This document shows, one piece after another, positions 11,400 to 24,484 of a DNA stretch of 64,000 nucleotides. Each line of letters starts with the position of its first letter. Within the stretch, counting starts at the first letter, position 1. Under the pieces are notes generated by a model that was not told the DNA's origin, made no database searches, and saw only the letters and a list, made by a program, of their open reading frames with translations. A program made the position numbers and the translations under genes. Source of the DNA: Coenobita brevimanus (lineage: Eukaryota; Arthropoda; Malacostraca; Decapoda; Coenobitidae). The stretch lies in the NCBI GenBank assembly GCA_032717465.1, contig CM064697.1, forward strand, positions 5,415,533 through 5,479,532. The letters run 5' to 3'.

Positions 11400-12150
11400 C
11401 TACCTACCTATTCCTACATCCCCACTGTCCTTCCCTTTTGCCACTCTCGTCTTTCCTGTCTACCAGGCGTCGGCAGCCCAAATTATGAGATCCTGCAGTA
11501 AAGGGTGACTCACTGACCGCCATCTTGTTACACTGTTGCTGAGCAACTTATTCAGATGCTAGACGTCACTAGAATAAATCACTACTGCTTATCAATGCTT
11601 TTGAAGATGCCGTAAAGACACCCTACTCTGCGTTTTTATCACTTGTTTGATTATGAAAAAAGTAGATAAGTTGTTCATAACTTAGTCAACAAACTGAGAC
11701 TATTCAGGTTAGGATCCAAATGTACTGTACTGTACTTCATGGTCAGCCAGGGTTAAAATGTACTTATTATGCAAACTAAATAATAAATATCCACTGGAAC
11801 ATTTTAATGAAGAATGACCCTACTACTATCGATTGTAATAACTGGTTATGTCGAAAAAAAAAAAAATGCTTTACAACTCTTCCCTAACAGCTCCTCTACT
11901 TTAGGAAATAACTGCATAGCCGCGTAGCAACCTACACAGCTCACAATCCCTTGTCTACCCACTGTCCTTCCTCCCTTTCTCATTTTTTAAGGTTTCTAGT
12001 TTTCAAGGCATATACCCTTTACTGTACTAGTTGTACGAAGAAGCATGTCATTCATAGTTCTTGGTACGTCCAGTGATAAGAAAAGGTCGCCGTACTCGTA
12101 TAAGTGGCTAAAACCTGAACGCAGTTCATGACACAGCTCTTCCTTCTGTT
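11400..12150. other. Non-coding single-copy-like DNA
   Basis: Contains a short A run near 11856. No gene recognised. Confidence 0.45.
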
Positions 12151-12157
12151 AACCCTT

Positions 12158-12225
12158 TCGTGGTCAAACAACGCTAAATTTCTATTCCAGCTAATGCCAA
12201 ACGACTTCTTTCAAATGACAGTGCG
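12158..12225 (+). mobile_element. Palindromic TTAA family, arm fragment
   Basis: GTTAACCCTTTCGTGGTCAA is followed by TTCCAGCTAATGCCAAACGACTTCTTTC. The latter aligns to the family's TGCCACCAGACGATTTTATTC block. Confidence 0.5.
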
Positions 12226-12869
12226 TAATATGAGCCTAAGCGTCGTAGAAAACAAAGAGAAATCAACACAAAAATCTCATCTTACGTAAGCCTCAACAAC
12301 TAATGCAAAATTCCATATGAGGTCCCACTGCAGGATGGGCCACTAATTAATAAAAACCGGTAGGGGATATCAGCAGCCTTGTTATACTTCCTTACACTGT
12401 TCCTAACGCCTGACTTAACCGCGTGTATCCCATACTTTGCTGCTTGCTCTTCCCTCAATGCTCATGCGTCCTCCCGACAACTCCTTCCCGTATCTCCAAT
12501 TGTATACTTCTTTTGTAAGCTGCAGCTTCTGCTCATCTGTGGCACAGGGCATAAACTTCGCTCTTTTCCGAAAAACTTCCGTATTAGAAGACAGCCTCGG
12601 AGGGCAGCTGTGGATCACTCTATTTCAGCGACCAATCTCTCTTCAGCCCAAGTAGTGGGCTTCCTTCTAAACTGTTTTCTCCGTAACAGGGAAGCTAACA
12701 GGGTGAACAGTCTTATGCAAAGGTAATTCCGCCCTTACACTGTTCCTACTGCAATAAAGATGGAAACCGCAAAACAGACACACAAATACTGCACCAACCA
12801 CAACCCTTTACTGTAGAGTTCATATAGAATTCTACAGAAAACTCTTTCATTAGGAACAATTTTATGCGA

Positions 12870-13010
12870 CATAGGGATGACTTCTTGTAGTGAAGGGGTT
12901 AATGAAAGCTAAATCTAACTTTGCAATTCGGGAAGTCTATCCTAAGCTGAATAAAGTCGTTTAAAGATGGCAGGAACACAATATAAAATACGTCATCGAA
13001 GTGAAGTCAT
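12870..13010 (+). mobile_element. Palindromic TTAA family, centre and right arm
   Basis: Contains GTAGTGAAGGGGTTAATG, then AAGTCTATCCTAAGCTGAAT followed by AAAGTCGTTTAAAG, then TACGTCATCGAAGTGAAG. These match the family centre, core and terminal blocks in order. Confidence 0.7.
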
Positions 13011-13181
13011 TATACACCTGAACATATAGGACTACTGCTGTAGAGATGTCCCGTATCGCCACTGTCCAGGATCAATCACAAGCCCTTATTGTAATCACCT
13101 GCACCTGATGTGTTTTTACAGGATGACAAGAGTACAAAACAGACAGTCATGTGGTCCCCCCCACAACACACGCGACCGCAC

Positions 13182-13275
<94 letters not shown>
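13182..13275. repeat. (AC)n microsatellite with AT interruptions
   Basis: Mostly AC, with two ATAC interruptions near 13215. Confidence 0.97.
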
Positions 13276-13276
<1 letters not shown>

Positions 13277-13279
13277 GGC

Positions 13280-13850
13280 GAAGAATGAGATCCGTAAGAG
13301 TGAAACAAAACAACCAAGGCACTTCGCTGATACTGCAAGAGTGCCTCTGAATTGACAAATAAATCTAACTAGCACAGTGCACGAGTCTACCAGGGCACCA
13401 ACTCAACAACAGACAAACCGCAGAACATACAGCCACAGGCCAAGGAACACTCCCATGGTTCACAGTTCCATTTCCTTGATGCTTTGTTTTCACTCTGTTA
13501 TAAATACTTTGCTTATCACACTGTACAATTATCCCTATAACCAATTATGAATATAATCATAAAAGTCTGCTTGTCAGTGAGCTTATTAACCTCCCTAGGC
13601 TATTTGTAAGCCCAGTTACTTTGTGTCTGTGAAAAAGATTTTTAAAGTTAGTACTGGTGGGAGATAACTGTTTTCTGTGAGAGGATACAGTTTTAAACTG
13701 CTTTCTAAGTAACACAGAGATGCAATGAGGCTAGAGGGTAACACGGGACAAGAACAGGTTGAAAAGGGATAAAGTGTTGGGAATAGTGGAATACAAGTCG
13801 CTGAAGTTAGACAGGAGTAGATTGTATGGTATGTGGTTGGTGGGACTGGA
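13280..13850. other. Non-coding single-copy-like DNA
   Basis: No recognisable gene or repeat. Confidence 0.4.
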
Positions 13851-14377
13851 CAAGAGTAACTAGGGATGTGGGGGGAAACTATGGAAGGAGGGAAAGACTA
13901 GAGAGAAGTGGAGGAGGTAAGAGTGTGTGGGGTGAGTGAAAGAGTGAGTGGAAGGGGGGGGTTAGAATGTGTATGGGGGGGTATGAGTATTTATGTGTGG
14001 GTCGTGGGTAAGTATGTGTGGGGATGGGGGTAAGAGTGTGTGTGGGGGTGTGTGGATAAGAGAGTGTGGGATTGAGGGTAAGTGTTGTAGGGGTGGGGGT
14101 AAGATTGTGTGAGAGTGGGGATAAGCATGTGTGAAAGTGGGGGCAAGAGTGTGTGCGGGTGAGGGTAAGAGTGTGTGTGGGAGTGTGGGTAAGAGTGTGT
14201 GAGGGTGAGGTATAAGCGTGTGAGGGTAGGGGATACGTGTGGGAGGGTGTAAGTGTGTAAGGGTAGGGGATACGTGTGGGAGGGTGGGAATAAGAGTGTG
14301 TGTGTGGGGGGGGGAAGATAAGAATGTGTGTGTGGGAAGGAGGATAAGTGTGTGTGTGTGGAGGGGGGAAGATAAGA

Positions 14378-14452
<75 letters not shown>
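13850..14452. repeat. G-rich GT degenerate repeat ending in (TG)n
   Basis: Degenerate units such as GGGTAAGAGTGTGTG recur and become purer to the right, ending in an uninterrupted TG array at about 14378-14452. The gradient suggests the pure array grew from or beside the older degenerate one. Confidence 0.85.
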
Positions 14453-14453
<1 letters not shown>

Positions 14454-14489
14454 AGGGGGTGAGGGTAAGAGTATGTGAGGGGACGGAAC

Positions 14490-15060
14490 TAATGTGGGTG
14501 TGGAGGCAAGTCTTTACACGATATGAAAAGATTGTGGCAGGATATGTCAGGGTTCAAGGCGACTGAATGATAAGATACATCGAGGTGAAGATCAAAATAC
14601 ATCCCTAGGTATGAACCTGCGTCAGACAACCAATCACATTATTTAAAAACAACAAAGTTAAATCCGGCCAAAAAAATGTAGGGCTAACAGCACCCCATAA
14701 ACCACAATTCATAGCACAGGTTCCGTATACCATAATCCTGTAATCGTTTTATCAGCGACTGAGGAATACACATGACGTAGTAACTAGGCTACAGAAGCTT
14801 ACAGGTTATAATGACATCACAACCACAAGCTTGAGGTTCACCAGCTGTTTTATCTGACCAAGTGTGAAAATGTTGGTAGTTCACTGAAAGCAGTGATAAA
14901 GAATAGGGATGTAAGAATAGAAATTAAAAAAAAAAAAAATGCTGTGAGAGCAGTAGAAATGAGTTACCTGAGAAGAGCTTGCGGGGTTACTGTACATGGA
15001 GAGATAGGCAGACGAATGAGGAAGTGAGTGCGCGTTGTGACGTTTATGTGAATGTGACTG
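14490..15060. other. Non-coding single-copy-like DNA
   Basis: No recognisable gene. An A13 run lies near 14927. Confidence 0.4.
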
Positions 15061-15091
15061 AAGGCGTTCAAAGAAACACTCTGAGATATAC

Positions 15092-15327
15092 TGAGATACT
15101 TTCAGCATGTGGAAATGATGGAGACTGAAAGACTACCTAGAAGAGTGTATGTGTGTGAGGTGGATGGGGGAGGGGCAGCGGGAATCCGAGGATGTGATAG
15201 AAGCATGGGATCGAAAGATACATGTGAGGGAGGGCAGCCTAATGGGAGACGGCAGGATGACATGGAGGCGATTTGTCTGTGACCATCCCTTACAAGGTGA
15301 AGGCGTCTAGCAACAGCTTGATAGAAA
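15092..15327 (+). mobile_element. LINE 3' tail, family C copy 2
   Basis: The + strand reads RYFQHVEMMETERLPRRVYV followed by CEVDGGG. This is a diverged form of the RWFGHV.RMENERL module in copy 4. It ends with GGCGATTTGTCTGTGACC and GGCGTCTAGCAACAGCTTGATAGA, parallel to the other three copies but with a decayed GATA tail. This is the most diverged of the four. Confidence 0.65.
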
Positions 15328-15507
15328 ATAATTTAAAGAATACTACCCAACAACCTCTTCCTGGTTAAACCACTAATTCATACGCTTAACAAAAAAAAAA
15401 TGCTATATCTCCTACGAACTGAATCATAATATAATAAACCAGGTCACCCACATTTAACCACAGGATGTTACACTATATTCGTAGAACTACCTCACAATAA
15501 TAGTCCC

Positions 15508-15680
15508 CTGAGTACAATTTATCTTATTGTGGGTACCTCCAAACGATTTCATTCAGCTAAGAAGAGATTCCTCGTAGTAACTTCTGGTCTGAGCACCTCT
15601 TCAGTATGACGACGTCTTTTACAGTCTACTCCCAGACAAATTTATGCAGCTTAACCTGAGTCCCTCGTGGAGAATGGGTC
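15508..15680 (+). mobile_element. Two adjacent left arms of the palindromic TTAA family
   Basis: The first arm (15508-15590) contains CCTCCAAACGATTTCATTCAG. The second (15598-15680) contains CTTCAGTATGACGACGTCTT and, farther right, CCAGACAAATTTATGCAGCTT. Both run in the same direction, suggesting a nested insertion or partial duplication. Confidence 0.6.
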
Positions 15681-15689
15681 AGACGACAT

Positions 15690-16174
15690 GACTAAAGAAA
15701 GCCTGACAATCCCTTCTTAGTAAATTAATGGTAAAACAAAAGCTTAGTATACAACCCAAACCAGTGCGAGGCAAACTGCCACTTCCCGCCTGAGAGACCT
15801 TCCCCGCAGTTCCTAGGAAGTGGTCCACCCGCACACCTCCCTCCATCCTCATCCATATCCTGATTCGCCCACTTTTTCCTGCCGCCACTCTCGTTACCTC
15901 ATCCTTACGTTTGCTCACTAGCCTTGACCATGTACTTGATCTACAAAATACGTTACTAATATTTATAATGGAACCCAGACACAAACAACGCTGTGAGTGA
16001 AAAGGAAGTTGCAACAAATGATACCAACAGCCTAGCACTGTGACTCATTAACTTACGACAGGTGAGAAATTAACACCAAGGACAATGCAGCAGCGACAAT
16101 GACCCACTTTAGCAGCCCCTAATACATCTCAAGAATGTTGCCTATATAAACATCAAAATGTGAGCCAGATATTT

Positions 16175-16175
<1 letters not shown>
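15690..16175. other. Non-coding single-copy-like DNA
   Basis: No recognisable features. Confidence 0.4.

Positions 16176-16177
<2 letters not shown>

Positions 16178-16215
<38 letters not shown>
16178..16215 (+). repeat. Poly(A) run
   Basis: About 38 consecutive A. Confidence 0.9.
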
Positions 16216-16217
<2 letters not shown>

Positions 16218-16295
16218 TTATTCGTCCAAATGTTCATTCATCAAGTGCAGTAGCTGTATGTACTGAATGGAATAGCCTGAGGGAATCATGTGGAA

Positions 16296-16367
16296 AAGTA
16301 TTTCTAAGTGAATCTATAATTCTGGATTAATAAGTATTTCTAAGTGAATCTATAATTCTGGATTAAT
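16296..16367 (+). repeat. Perfect 36-bp tandem duplication
   Basis: A 36-bp unit beginning AAGTATTTCTAAGTG at 16296 is repeated at 16332 with no difference that I can see. This indicates a recent duplication. Confidence 0.9.
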
Positions 16368-16467
16368 ATAAACAGTTACTATTGTGTACTTTGTCAGTTA
16401 TAAGTTTATACTCTATTCTTTTTAATACAACAAAGATGAATCAAAGACTTAAAGCCTGGAAACTTCA

Positions 16468-16472
<5 letters not shown>

Positions 16473-16507
<35 letters not shown>
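16473..16507 (+). repeat. Poly(A) run
   Basis: About 35 consecutive A following AAACTTCACCCTC. It may be a retroposon tail, but the body is not recognisable. Confidence 0.85.
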
Positions 16508-16509
<2 letters not shown>

Positions 16510-18255
16510 TCCGTGGCTGTTAAGCTGCTTCGACATAATCTATTTGAAAGACGGGAAGCTACAGACACGAGGAAAATCTATTCCAGAGTTTCCCAATAGT
16601 ATACATTAGAGACAGAAAACCATCTTAACTCTTCCATTACAGGTCTGGAAAAAAAAAAGAAAAAAGATGAGTATACGTATATACTTCTCATAGGTTCCAC
16701 GGCAATAAGAACAACAGTAATTATGAGAGTGGCGCAATGTAACGCTACAAAGGAAGTAAAGACTCAGTAGGACGAAAAGATGAGAAAAGCCTTTGACTCC
16801 ACCGTGTTAGGAGATGTTCTATGTGTTTAAAAGCCACCGCAAGAGAGAGTCGCATTTCCACATAAGGGCAAAATAGGTCTCAGCACAGATTAAACATACG
16901 TGTAGGGTTACAGAAAACATGAACTTGGCATAATAACCTGACCTCCTACAAGCTTATTTGGCAAGAAACAGTGTGATCTTGCAACGAGGTTCACGAAAAA
17001 ATGAAGCAACGAGAAACAAATTAAAAAAAAGCACTGTTTTGCTGAAGACAAAGCGGTTATAGGGGGTTGTCGGAAGAAAAAAGAATACAGGAATTAAGAT
17101 TTCAGAAATAATACATATATGTAAATCTTAATGGACAGACTATTATATGTGCAAAAATTACTGTGTGGCTTCTGCTGCAGGCAGCTCTTGTGAATGTAAG
17201 AACAGAGTACAAATAAATCAGTTCAGAGACAGACAAGACAACAACAGCTAGAGTGTGATGAATTCTGAACACTTAATGTAGGGAACACCAGGAACAAGAG
17301 GGGCCGCTGTATTTACACGTAACATCCACTTTAGCAGCAAAGAGACTACAAAGCAAAATTTCGTGAAAAGGAGGGTTGTTAACTGACCTAGACAATATGA
17401 TTTCAGGATAAAAACGAAGAAGATGGACTTAAAGAATGAAGAGCTACAGAATGGAAATGAGATGAAAGACCACTGGTGTTAAAATAATAAACAGAAAACA
17501 GATATAAAGGCCAGGACACCGCGTATGGTGGTCACTATGAAAGAGGCCAATTGAAGGGATACTTCTGATCTCCTGCCCTGGGAACACCGAATCATAAATT
17601 ATTCTAATACTTCATACTGTATAGTGCGCTTATACTTGAGAGGCTAATGAGTTTTGGCAGGCACACTGAACTACCCTCAATATCTGCAAAACACATGAAA
17701 TAGCCAGCTAAAGACTACAGCCGGGAGATGGATCCACGATGACGGGTGAAACAATAGTCTTACTCTCCCTAGGGCTAGTTTACCATCGACCTTGGGAGTG
17801 CAACCTGTACATGACACGTACAATTACGAAACATTATCCGGTCTCTGGGGTAACCCTGCCCACAAGCAAAACAGACCTCGTAATGGACTCGGGTGTTGAT
17901 CATTAGTGAGCCTGACTTGAAGATACAACATTATTTCAACATTATGGCAAAAGGTAAGACAAATAAATACAATAAAAAATAACTTAATAACAACAGAACT
18001 GCCCACTTTTCACATCAGCAAACCTAGCTAAGAAAATAATGACAAAAATAATCAGGGAATAAAGTTCTGAGTGAGTGGCAACATCCTCCCAGCAAAAAAT
18101 TCAAGGTGACATCATCTAGACACACTTTTTCCCCGTGTGGCCTAGAGACGCCCCACTGAAAGCTACCCCATAAAGCTTCACATAAAGTTGCCCTACAATT
18201 TTCGTATCAGACTAGGCATAACATACACTGGTTCTCAAAAGCACTGAGGGTAGCT
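16510..18255. other. Non-coding single-copy-like DNA
   Basis: About 1.7 kb without tandem repeats. The words RKAFDS can be read at 16783-16800, as in LINE reverse transcriptases, but no second motif supports an element. Confidence 0.4.
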
Positions 18256-18257
18256 AA

Positions 18258-18262
18258 GCGCG

Positions 18263-18344
<82 letters not shown>
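18258..18344. repeat. Compound (CG)n(CA)n microsatellite
   Basis: Six CG units pass directly into about 37 CA units. CG dinucleotide arrays are unusual, and the junction may preserve an unmutated state of the same array, since CpG deaminates to CA/TG. Confidence 0.95.
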
Positions 18345-18348
<4 letters not shown>

Positions 18349-18669
18349 TTACATCGATACTTACACATACCTGGTGACTATGAGGTTTACAATAGCGAAT
18401 CAGATTTCACTATTTCCCCGAGTGCTTTAATTTACACACTGCCCATTCCGAGATCAACAGAGAGAAAGAAACAAGGAATACCGGTGAAGTGCAGATCAAC
18501 ACATTTGTGGTCCAGCCCTAAGTTGATGACAGAAAATAATCATATCTTACAGAAAGTTGTCTCAGAGGCAAACAATACAAACATCCATTGACTCATGCTA
18601 CCTGCCAGAGTATCTTGAAAATAAAATGAGGTGATAAAATGTGTAAATAACCAATAGATACATACAGTA

Positions 18670-18732
18670 ATAAATAATAATAATAATAATAATAACTATA
18701 ATAAAAATAATATATAAAATAATGATAATAAC

Positions 18733-18765
<33 letters not shown>
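18670..18765. repeat. (AAT)n microsatellite, imperfect
   Basis: Two AAT blocks separated by a degenerate middle. Confidence 0.9.
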
Positions 18766-18767
<2 letters not shown>

Positions 18768-19082
18768 ATGTTACCGCCAAAGATTTCTTGACTACTGATA
18801 TCCATAATCTCAGTTTGCTGCCAAAGAATGAAGGGTTAACGACTTTATAACTGGGTGAACAGGGCGGACGAAGTGTTGAAAGGTCAGGGGCACGTGAAGT
18901 ATAAAAAAGAATAAAAATATAAAAATAAAAAAATACTATGGATGAAAATAAAAACTGAAAAACGAAACAAACAAAAAAATGATAAGTTAAACATTCCTCT
19001 TTCACGTGTAACCCCCTGAGAACAAACATGATTAGTTCTTTCACCTTAACCTGGCTTAAATTTCCGTTCTTTTGCTGTTTAG

Positions 19083-19205
19083 CCCACATAGCTCAGTGGC
19101 TAAAAGGGACAATGTTGCGGCTCTACATCCTGTCCTTAGCACTTCTTCATGACTAGCACCATATCCTACTGCCGATCCACTGTTTACTGTTCATTTTTCT
19201 AGGTG
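19083..19205 (+). repeat. Dispersed repeat family B, copy 2, with A-box-like start
   Basis: Begins CACATAGCTCAGTGG, which fits the RNA polymerase III A box (TAGCTCAGTGG). It continues with GCGGCTCTACATCC, then CTTCATGACTAGCACCATAT, as in the other copies. No clear B box is visible. Confidence 0.5.
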
Positions 19206-19223
19206 GAAAGCGACTACCGGTAT

Positions 19224-19226
<3 letters not shown>

Positions 19227-19299
<73 letters not shown>
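19227..19299. repeat. (AG)n microsatellite
   Basis: Uninterrupted AG repeat of about 73 bp. Confidence 0.97.
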
Positions 19300-19303
<4 letters not shown>

Positions 19304-19627
19304 AAGAATGGTACAATAAAATAAAGTTCCGATGAGATCCAATTGCAGCTCGTCTCGGCAACCCTCACCTCTTCCCTCTTCCTTCCCTCAATATCCTCCT
19401 CCCATCTCGTGACTTCCCCTTCCTCCCTTCACCTTCCTTGACCTCCCCTTATGTTGGTTTCCTCTACTTCCGCATACCTTCTTTTCACAGCCACAATCAA
19501 CATCACTATCAAATGCACGGAACGGCCTCAAATTGCATATCCCATTTCTCAAGGACTGCAATTCCTACCTATAATTCTTCCACATCTATTTGGTTCAGAA
19601 ATTCGTCCTATTGCAGGCTATTTCACG

Positions 19628-19735
19628 TGGCTCCATGACGTATGGACATTCATTCCAGAGCACTTCTTTGTGATTAGCATTATATTTTACTGTTCATCTA
19701 TTGCCACAGCTTAGCATTCAAGTTAGAAAGCTGGC
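19628..19735 (+). repeat. Dispersed repeat family B, copy 3
   Basis: GTGGCTCCATGACG, then GAGCACTTCTTTGTGATTAG, then TTTACTGTTCAT, then AGCATTCAAGTTAGAAAG follow the family order. Confidence 0.5.
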
Positions 19736-19739
19736 CATT

Positions 19740-20605
19740 TTAGTACTATATTATTTTTAGTTACAATAAAAATAATATAGTACTCCCTTCAGAAACTGAT
19801 ATTCACATTCCTAAACCTGAGATCGCGAATGGTTTGACAATTCCTAGATCTTTTTTTTCTTTATGGTTACTGCGGGCATAAAATCTACCTTTAACTTGTA
19901 CCTGTAACGTCCCACGCAGGCTGCCCAGATGTAGTACTTAAAGGTTTCCATAAATTATCTTCCGTAGATGGTGATTTTTAACACCTTTGGGATCTGTTTA
20001 CAACTTAGCTTTCAGTTTTACGATGGCCGTGAGCCCCCGTCCCACCAACCCTGTCCTCACTCTGACTATTCCTTTTTCCAGGTGAGGGTAAACACAAAAC
20101 AACACACAGGTCTTCATATACCACACTAACTTTGAATGAATGATGAATCAGGACTTGAAAAATCGAAAAGCAATCCGAAATCTGGATCTTAAGCCACGGG
20201 AGAGGGTTGCGACAGACAGGGTGAACAGGTTTCCTATTAATATAAGGAGGAGGTGAGGATAAGGTGGTCAGGTGGAGGAACAAGGGAGCCACGCCAGCAT
20301 AGCCCTAACATCACGTGGTCGTCTCTACCTCACCACGTGCACGTCACACTTATGGTCAACATCAGTACGTGCGTACGTGTTCTAAGGCACAAAATTGCGA
20401 CATAACTTTAACACCACTATAAGTAAGGTCAACTGCAAATCGAACGGTAAAACAAAATACCATTCCACATAAACTAAAACATATGTAGGTGTAATGGGGC
20501 ATGAATCAAGTAACTACAGCATACATCTTTACTTATTTGTACTAGTCAGGTTTTGCAAACATTAAAATCACGCACCATTACAAGACATACACACAAACAC
20601 ATTTT
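19740..20605. other. Non-coding single-copy-like DNA
   Basis: A local inverted arrangement of AATAATATAGTACT and TAGTACTATATTATT lies at about 19740-19785, forming a small hairpin. No gene seen. Confidence 0.4.
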
Positions 20606-20607
20606 AT

Positions 20608-20760
<153 letters not shown>

Positions 20761-21270
20761 TTAAAATGAGGGCATCTGTAATACTCAAGTGTCTAAAGTT
20801 AATGATCTTGTACGAAACGCAGTGTTAAAAATTGCTCTGACAATCCTATAATACCAAATTTATTTTTACAAAATGCTGCAAATATCTCGTTAAAAAACAA
20901 AACAAAAAGTACTACTCTCCGGTTTTGGAGGTGGCTTGATCTGCTTGCTGAATAATCCAGGAGAACAGGAACACCCAACATAAAAAGTATCGCCTCCTGG
21001 GGGTCCGACGGATATCAAAATGAACAAATTCTCCAGACAAAAACCACTCTAATCAGCTGGCACCACACACTATATGACACCCTTTACCATGCTACATAGC
21101 GTCACTTTAGGCACTACAGACTACCATGGGAATTGTGTACGCATACACTACTGAGTGGACCATATACCAAAACGATTCATCTCAGATTTCAGAATGTTGA
21201 GAAGGAGAGGGGCAACATACTTTTTTGAGGAAGTGTACGTGGGGTTCAGCACACCAGCACAGGTGTCACT

Positions 21271-21271
<1 letters not shown>

Positions 21272-21320
<49 letters not shown>
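21272..21320. repeat. (AC)n microsatellite
   Basis: About 24 units. Confidence 0.95.
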
Positions 21321-21321
<1 letters not shown>

Positions 21322-21367
21322 TACTTACTGATGCGTTTGATTACATACACACATCCAACGGCCGACT

Positions 21368-21425
21368 TTTTAACCTCTTCACTCCGAGGGGATCTCCGCT
21401 CAACTGAATAAATCTGTCTTGCGAT
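21368..21425 (+). mobile_element. Palindromic TTAA family, centre/right arm fragment
   Basis: TTTTTAACCTCTTCACTCCG, then GGGGATCTCCGCTCAACTGA followed by ATAAATCTGTCTTG, aligns with the centre and right core of the family. Confidence 0.5.
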
Positions 21426-21429
21426 CGTA

Positions 21430-21948
21430 CGAATAACACACGCAACAAGTCATCGAGCAGAGATTATGCGATAACTTAGTGACTCCTGGCAAGTAGTCTG
21501 GTTACATACAGTTTCTTTCTGTCTATCGTTTTAGGTTGCTTACAAAATCAGAGCCACTTTCCTCGTGCAACACTTTCTCTGCCTGCTCCTGGAGGTCGAA
21601 TGATAGGTTAGAGCGAGGGTCACGGTAGGTCTGTAGACTTTATCGGATACAAGTGATGTTTTTGCCCGAAAGCAACAACTGCATCTTGCGACATGAGCCA
21701 TCTGGGTCAATATCACAATTAATGAAGCTTAGCGATATAAGATCTCTTGAGTCTGGTGGTATCGGGGTCGGTGTATCGCATTTCTTGGTATTTACTCACA
21801 CCTTTCGCTCCACAAGTGTGTTAATACCAAATTTATTGTAGTTGTATTCATGTAAACACCCTCATTTGGTATCAATCAAGCATTACATGTGATAACGTGA
21901 TTATCGCAGTTGCTCAGCAGCAATAATATTACAGTTCAGGTAACTATC

Positions 21949-21950
<2 letters not shown>
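21430..21950. other. Non-coding single-copy-like DNA
   Basis: No recognisable features. Confidence 0.4.

Positions 21951-22016
<66 letters not shown>
21950..22016. repeat. (AAT)n microsatellite
   Basis: ATA/AAT triplets with one interruption. Confidence 0.95.
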
Positions 22017-22018
<2 letters not shown>

Positions 22019-22019
22019 A

Positions 22020-22850
22020 AATATTAATAATATAAACTTAATGCACAATTCAGACTGTTTTGATATTCGGCTCAGTCAGATGTACAAGCTCTAAAAATAT
22101 TACTGTACAAAGCTGCAACAAATAAATAAATGTAAGATACACAAATACAATTACCAGCGTTACTGTGGTCTTGAACAGCCACCAATGTTTACTCCTCTGG
22201 TATACGTTTACAATCCCCCTTCACAGGGCGGATATGGAGGTGTACCTAATCATGTTCATGGATTATTCCCGACCGCGAAGAACACGTTCGAGAGAGAGAA
22301 TATGACAGATGGAGTATGTGTATTCTAATGCAAGGGAAAGTAGGCTACCACCCTCAGCGAGTCCACCATATTCGAACAACATAACAAGACTTTTCAGCAC
22401 CAAGGACTGACTGCAAGGTTATGGCTGTCACACAAACAACCCCAAGCCACTGACAGGAACGTCCCATTAGGCCTGGTGATTGGGAGTAATGAAGAGCGAC
22501 CACGAGGCTGCACTTGACCTTGTGGTGGGCCTGCCAGATTATGAAGCCACATTTAACACAAGGCCGAAGGAATCGATGAAAAACCCACCTACCCACCCAC
22601 CAGGGAGCACCACAGCTGTCCTACAGAGACCTTGAAAGTGATATCTAAGGTCAAGACCCACAAGGAAAGCCCTTTAACAAAAACCACCTGAAGCACTTCC
22701 TCTCAAATTTTCCATTATAGTAAGGCAACAGTGGCATTATCAAATCAATCTTTTGTGCTGTGACGACGAGCAAGAAACAGACCAGAATGATGAGGACTGA
22801 ATTTAAATAGGTGGGGTGAAGGAGGACACAGAAAGTCGGACTGAATTCTT
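22020..22850. other. Non-coding single-copy-like DNA
   Basis: No recognisable gene. Confidence 0.4.
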
Positions 22851-24360
22851 AAGATACTGGAGAGAAAAACTGGAAGGGTCGGGGTGAGGAAGTAGTGTGC
22901 TGGTGGAGCAGGTAGGGAGGGGAGGGGAAGCGACAGGAAGGGAAGGAGGGGGGAGGAGGAAGAAGGGTGAAGAGGGAAGGAGGGGGGAAAAGGAAGAAGG
23001 GTGAGGATGGGAGGAGGGAGAAGCACGAGGGAGAGAGACGGAGGAGTAAGGCTGGAGGGAGGAGACTGAAAGGGAAGGAGGAGGGTGGGAAGAGGGGATG
23101 AGCAGAGAAAAGAAAGATGGATGGAGAAGAATTGAAAGATGAGGAAGGAAATGACAGGAAACAGGGAAGAGGGGAGGAAAAGGATACGTAGATATGGAGG
23201 GGAGACGCTGGTAATCAAAATGGATAGAACAGGAAATGGGAGAGGTGAAAGAAGAGCAACATGTTTGGAAGTTAGGACAGATAGGACAAGTAGGATTAAA
23301 TAATGGAGAGGATAGTAAGCTAAATGATGTAAGAAATGCACCCAGAGATGAAAAGAAGGAAGGAATAATGAAATGATACAATAACAAAGAGGTGAAAGAA
23401 CGATAAATGGAGTAAAAAGAAACATAAAGGGACATGGAAGAGACAGAAAAAGGAAATTTATAATAAGAAAGTTACTCTAGGCGGCCATGGGGAGGGAAGA
23501 AAAAGACAGAGACAAAAGGGAACAAGTAACAGCCATGAAAAGGAATACCACAAGTAGCCTAAAGGAGTCAGTATGCATAGGAGGAGGGAAGGGAAGAAAA
23601 AGTACACGAGGATAAAGGAAAGGAAAGCAGGGTAAAGTATTAATGAAGTAAAGGAATAGCTGAAGGCGATAAGGAAAGGCATAAAACGTGGGAGGTAGGG
23701 AGAATGGAGGGAAAGGTAGAAAAGGAGGGGAAGGAAATGCTGAGGGAGCCAAATGGCAAAGGGGGACAAATGAGAGAGTGTGAAGGAGAGAAAGAGAAAG
23801 AAGAGGAAGGCAAATGGGAAGAAGTAAAAGGAGGGAGGGGGGGGGGAAGGGAGCAAAAGATAGATGAGAAGGAAAGAGAAGAGAGTGAATGGGATGGTAG
23901 GTAAAGACAGTGATGCAACGGGGAAGGGAGGGAGAGGCAAGGGAGGGAGGTAAGAAGGAGGAAAATAAAAGGGGGAACAAGTAGGGAGGGGGAAATGGGT
24001 GGGTGGTAAGTGGCTGATGATGAATTAATGTATGGTGGGGGTCGTCTGGGGCGGGAAGAAGTGAAGGGCGGTATGAGAAGGACAGTGGGTGGAGCGGAAG
24101 GGGGAAAACGGAACTCAGGAAGTGTGAAGGAGGAAGGATAGATGAAGTGGGAGCGTGGTGGAGGAAGGGTATAGATGAAAGGGGTGCGAGGAGGAGGAGA
24201 ATGGATAGGCGAGAAAGTGGAGTGTGGATGAGGAGGGATGTGTATGGAAGGGATGTGTGGAGGAGGAAGGAATGTGGATGCAAGGGGAAGCACAGAGACG
24301 AAAAGGTATGGATGAATGGGTTTGTGTGACGATGGATGGATGTGAATGATGAGGGTGTGT
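22850..24360 (+). repeat. Purine-rich tract, about 1.5 kb
   Basis: G and A dominate the + strand throughout, with many GGGAAGG and GGAGGA blocks but no fixed period. Minus-strand frames up to 381 codons rich in Pro, Ser, Leu and Phe result from the missing purine-containing stop codons and are rejected as genes. Confidence 0.9.
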
Positions 24361-24381
24361 TGATGTGGAAGGTTATGTATG

Positions 24382-24383
<2 letters not shown>

Positions 24384-24480
<97 letters not shown>
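24384..24480. repeat. (TG)n microsatellite
   Basis: Uninterrupted TG array at the right edge of the purine tract. Confidence 0.97.
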
Positions 24481-24484
24481 GAGC

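Noticed and set aside
16783..16806. RKAFDS word suggesting LINE reverse transcriptase motif A
   Set aside because: A stop follows within about ten codons and no other RT block was found in order.
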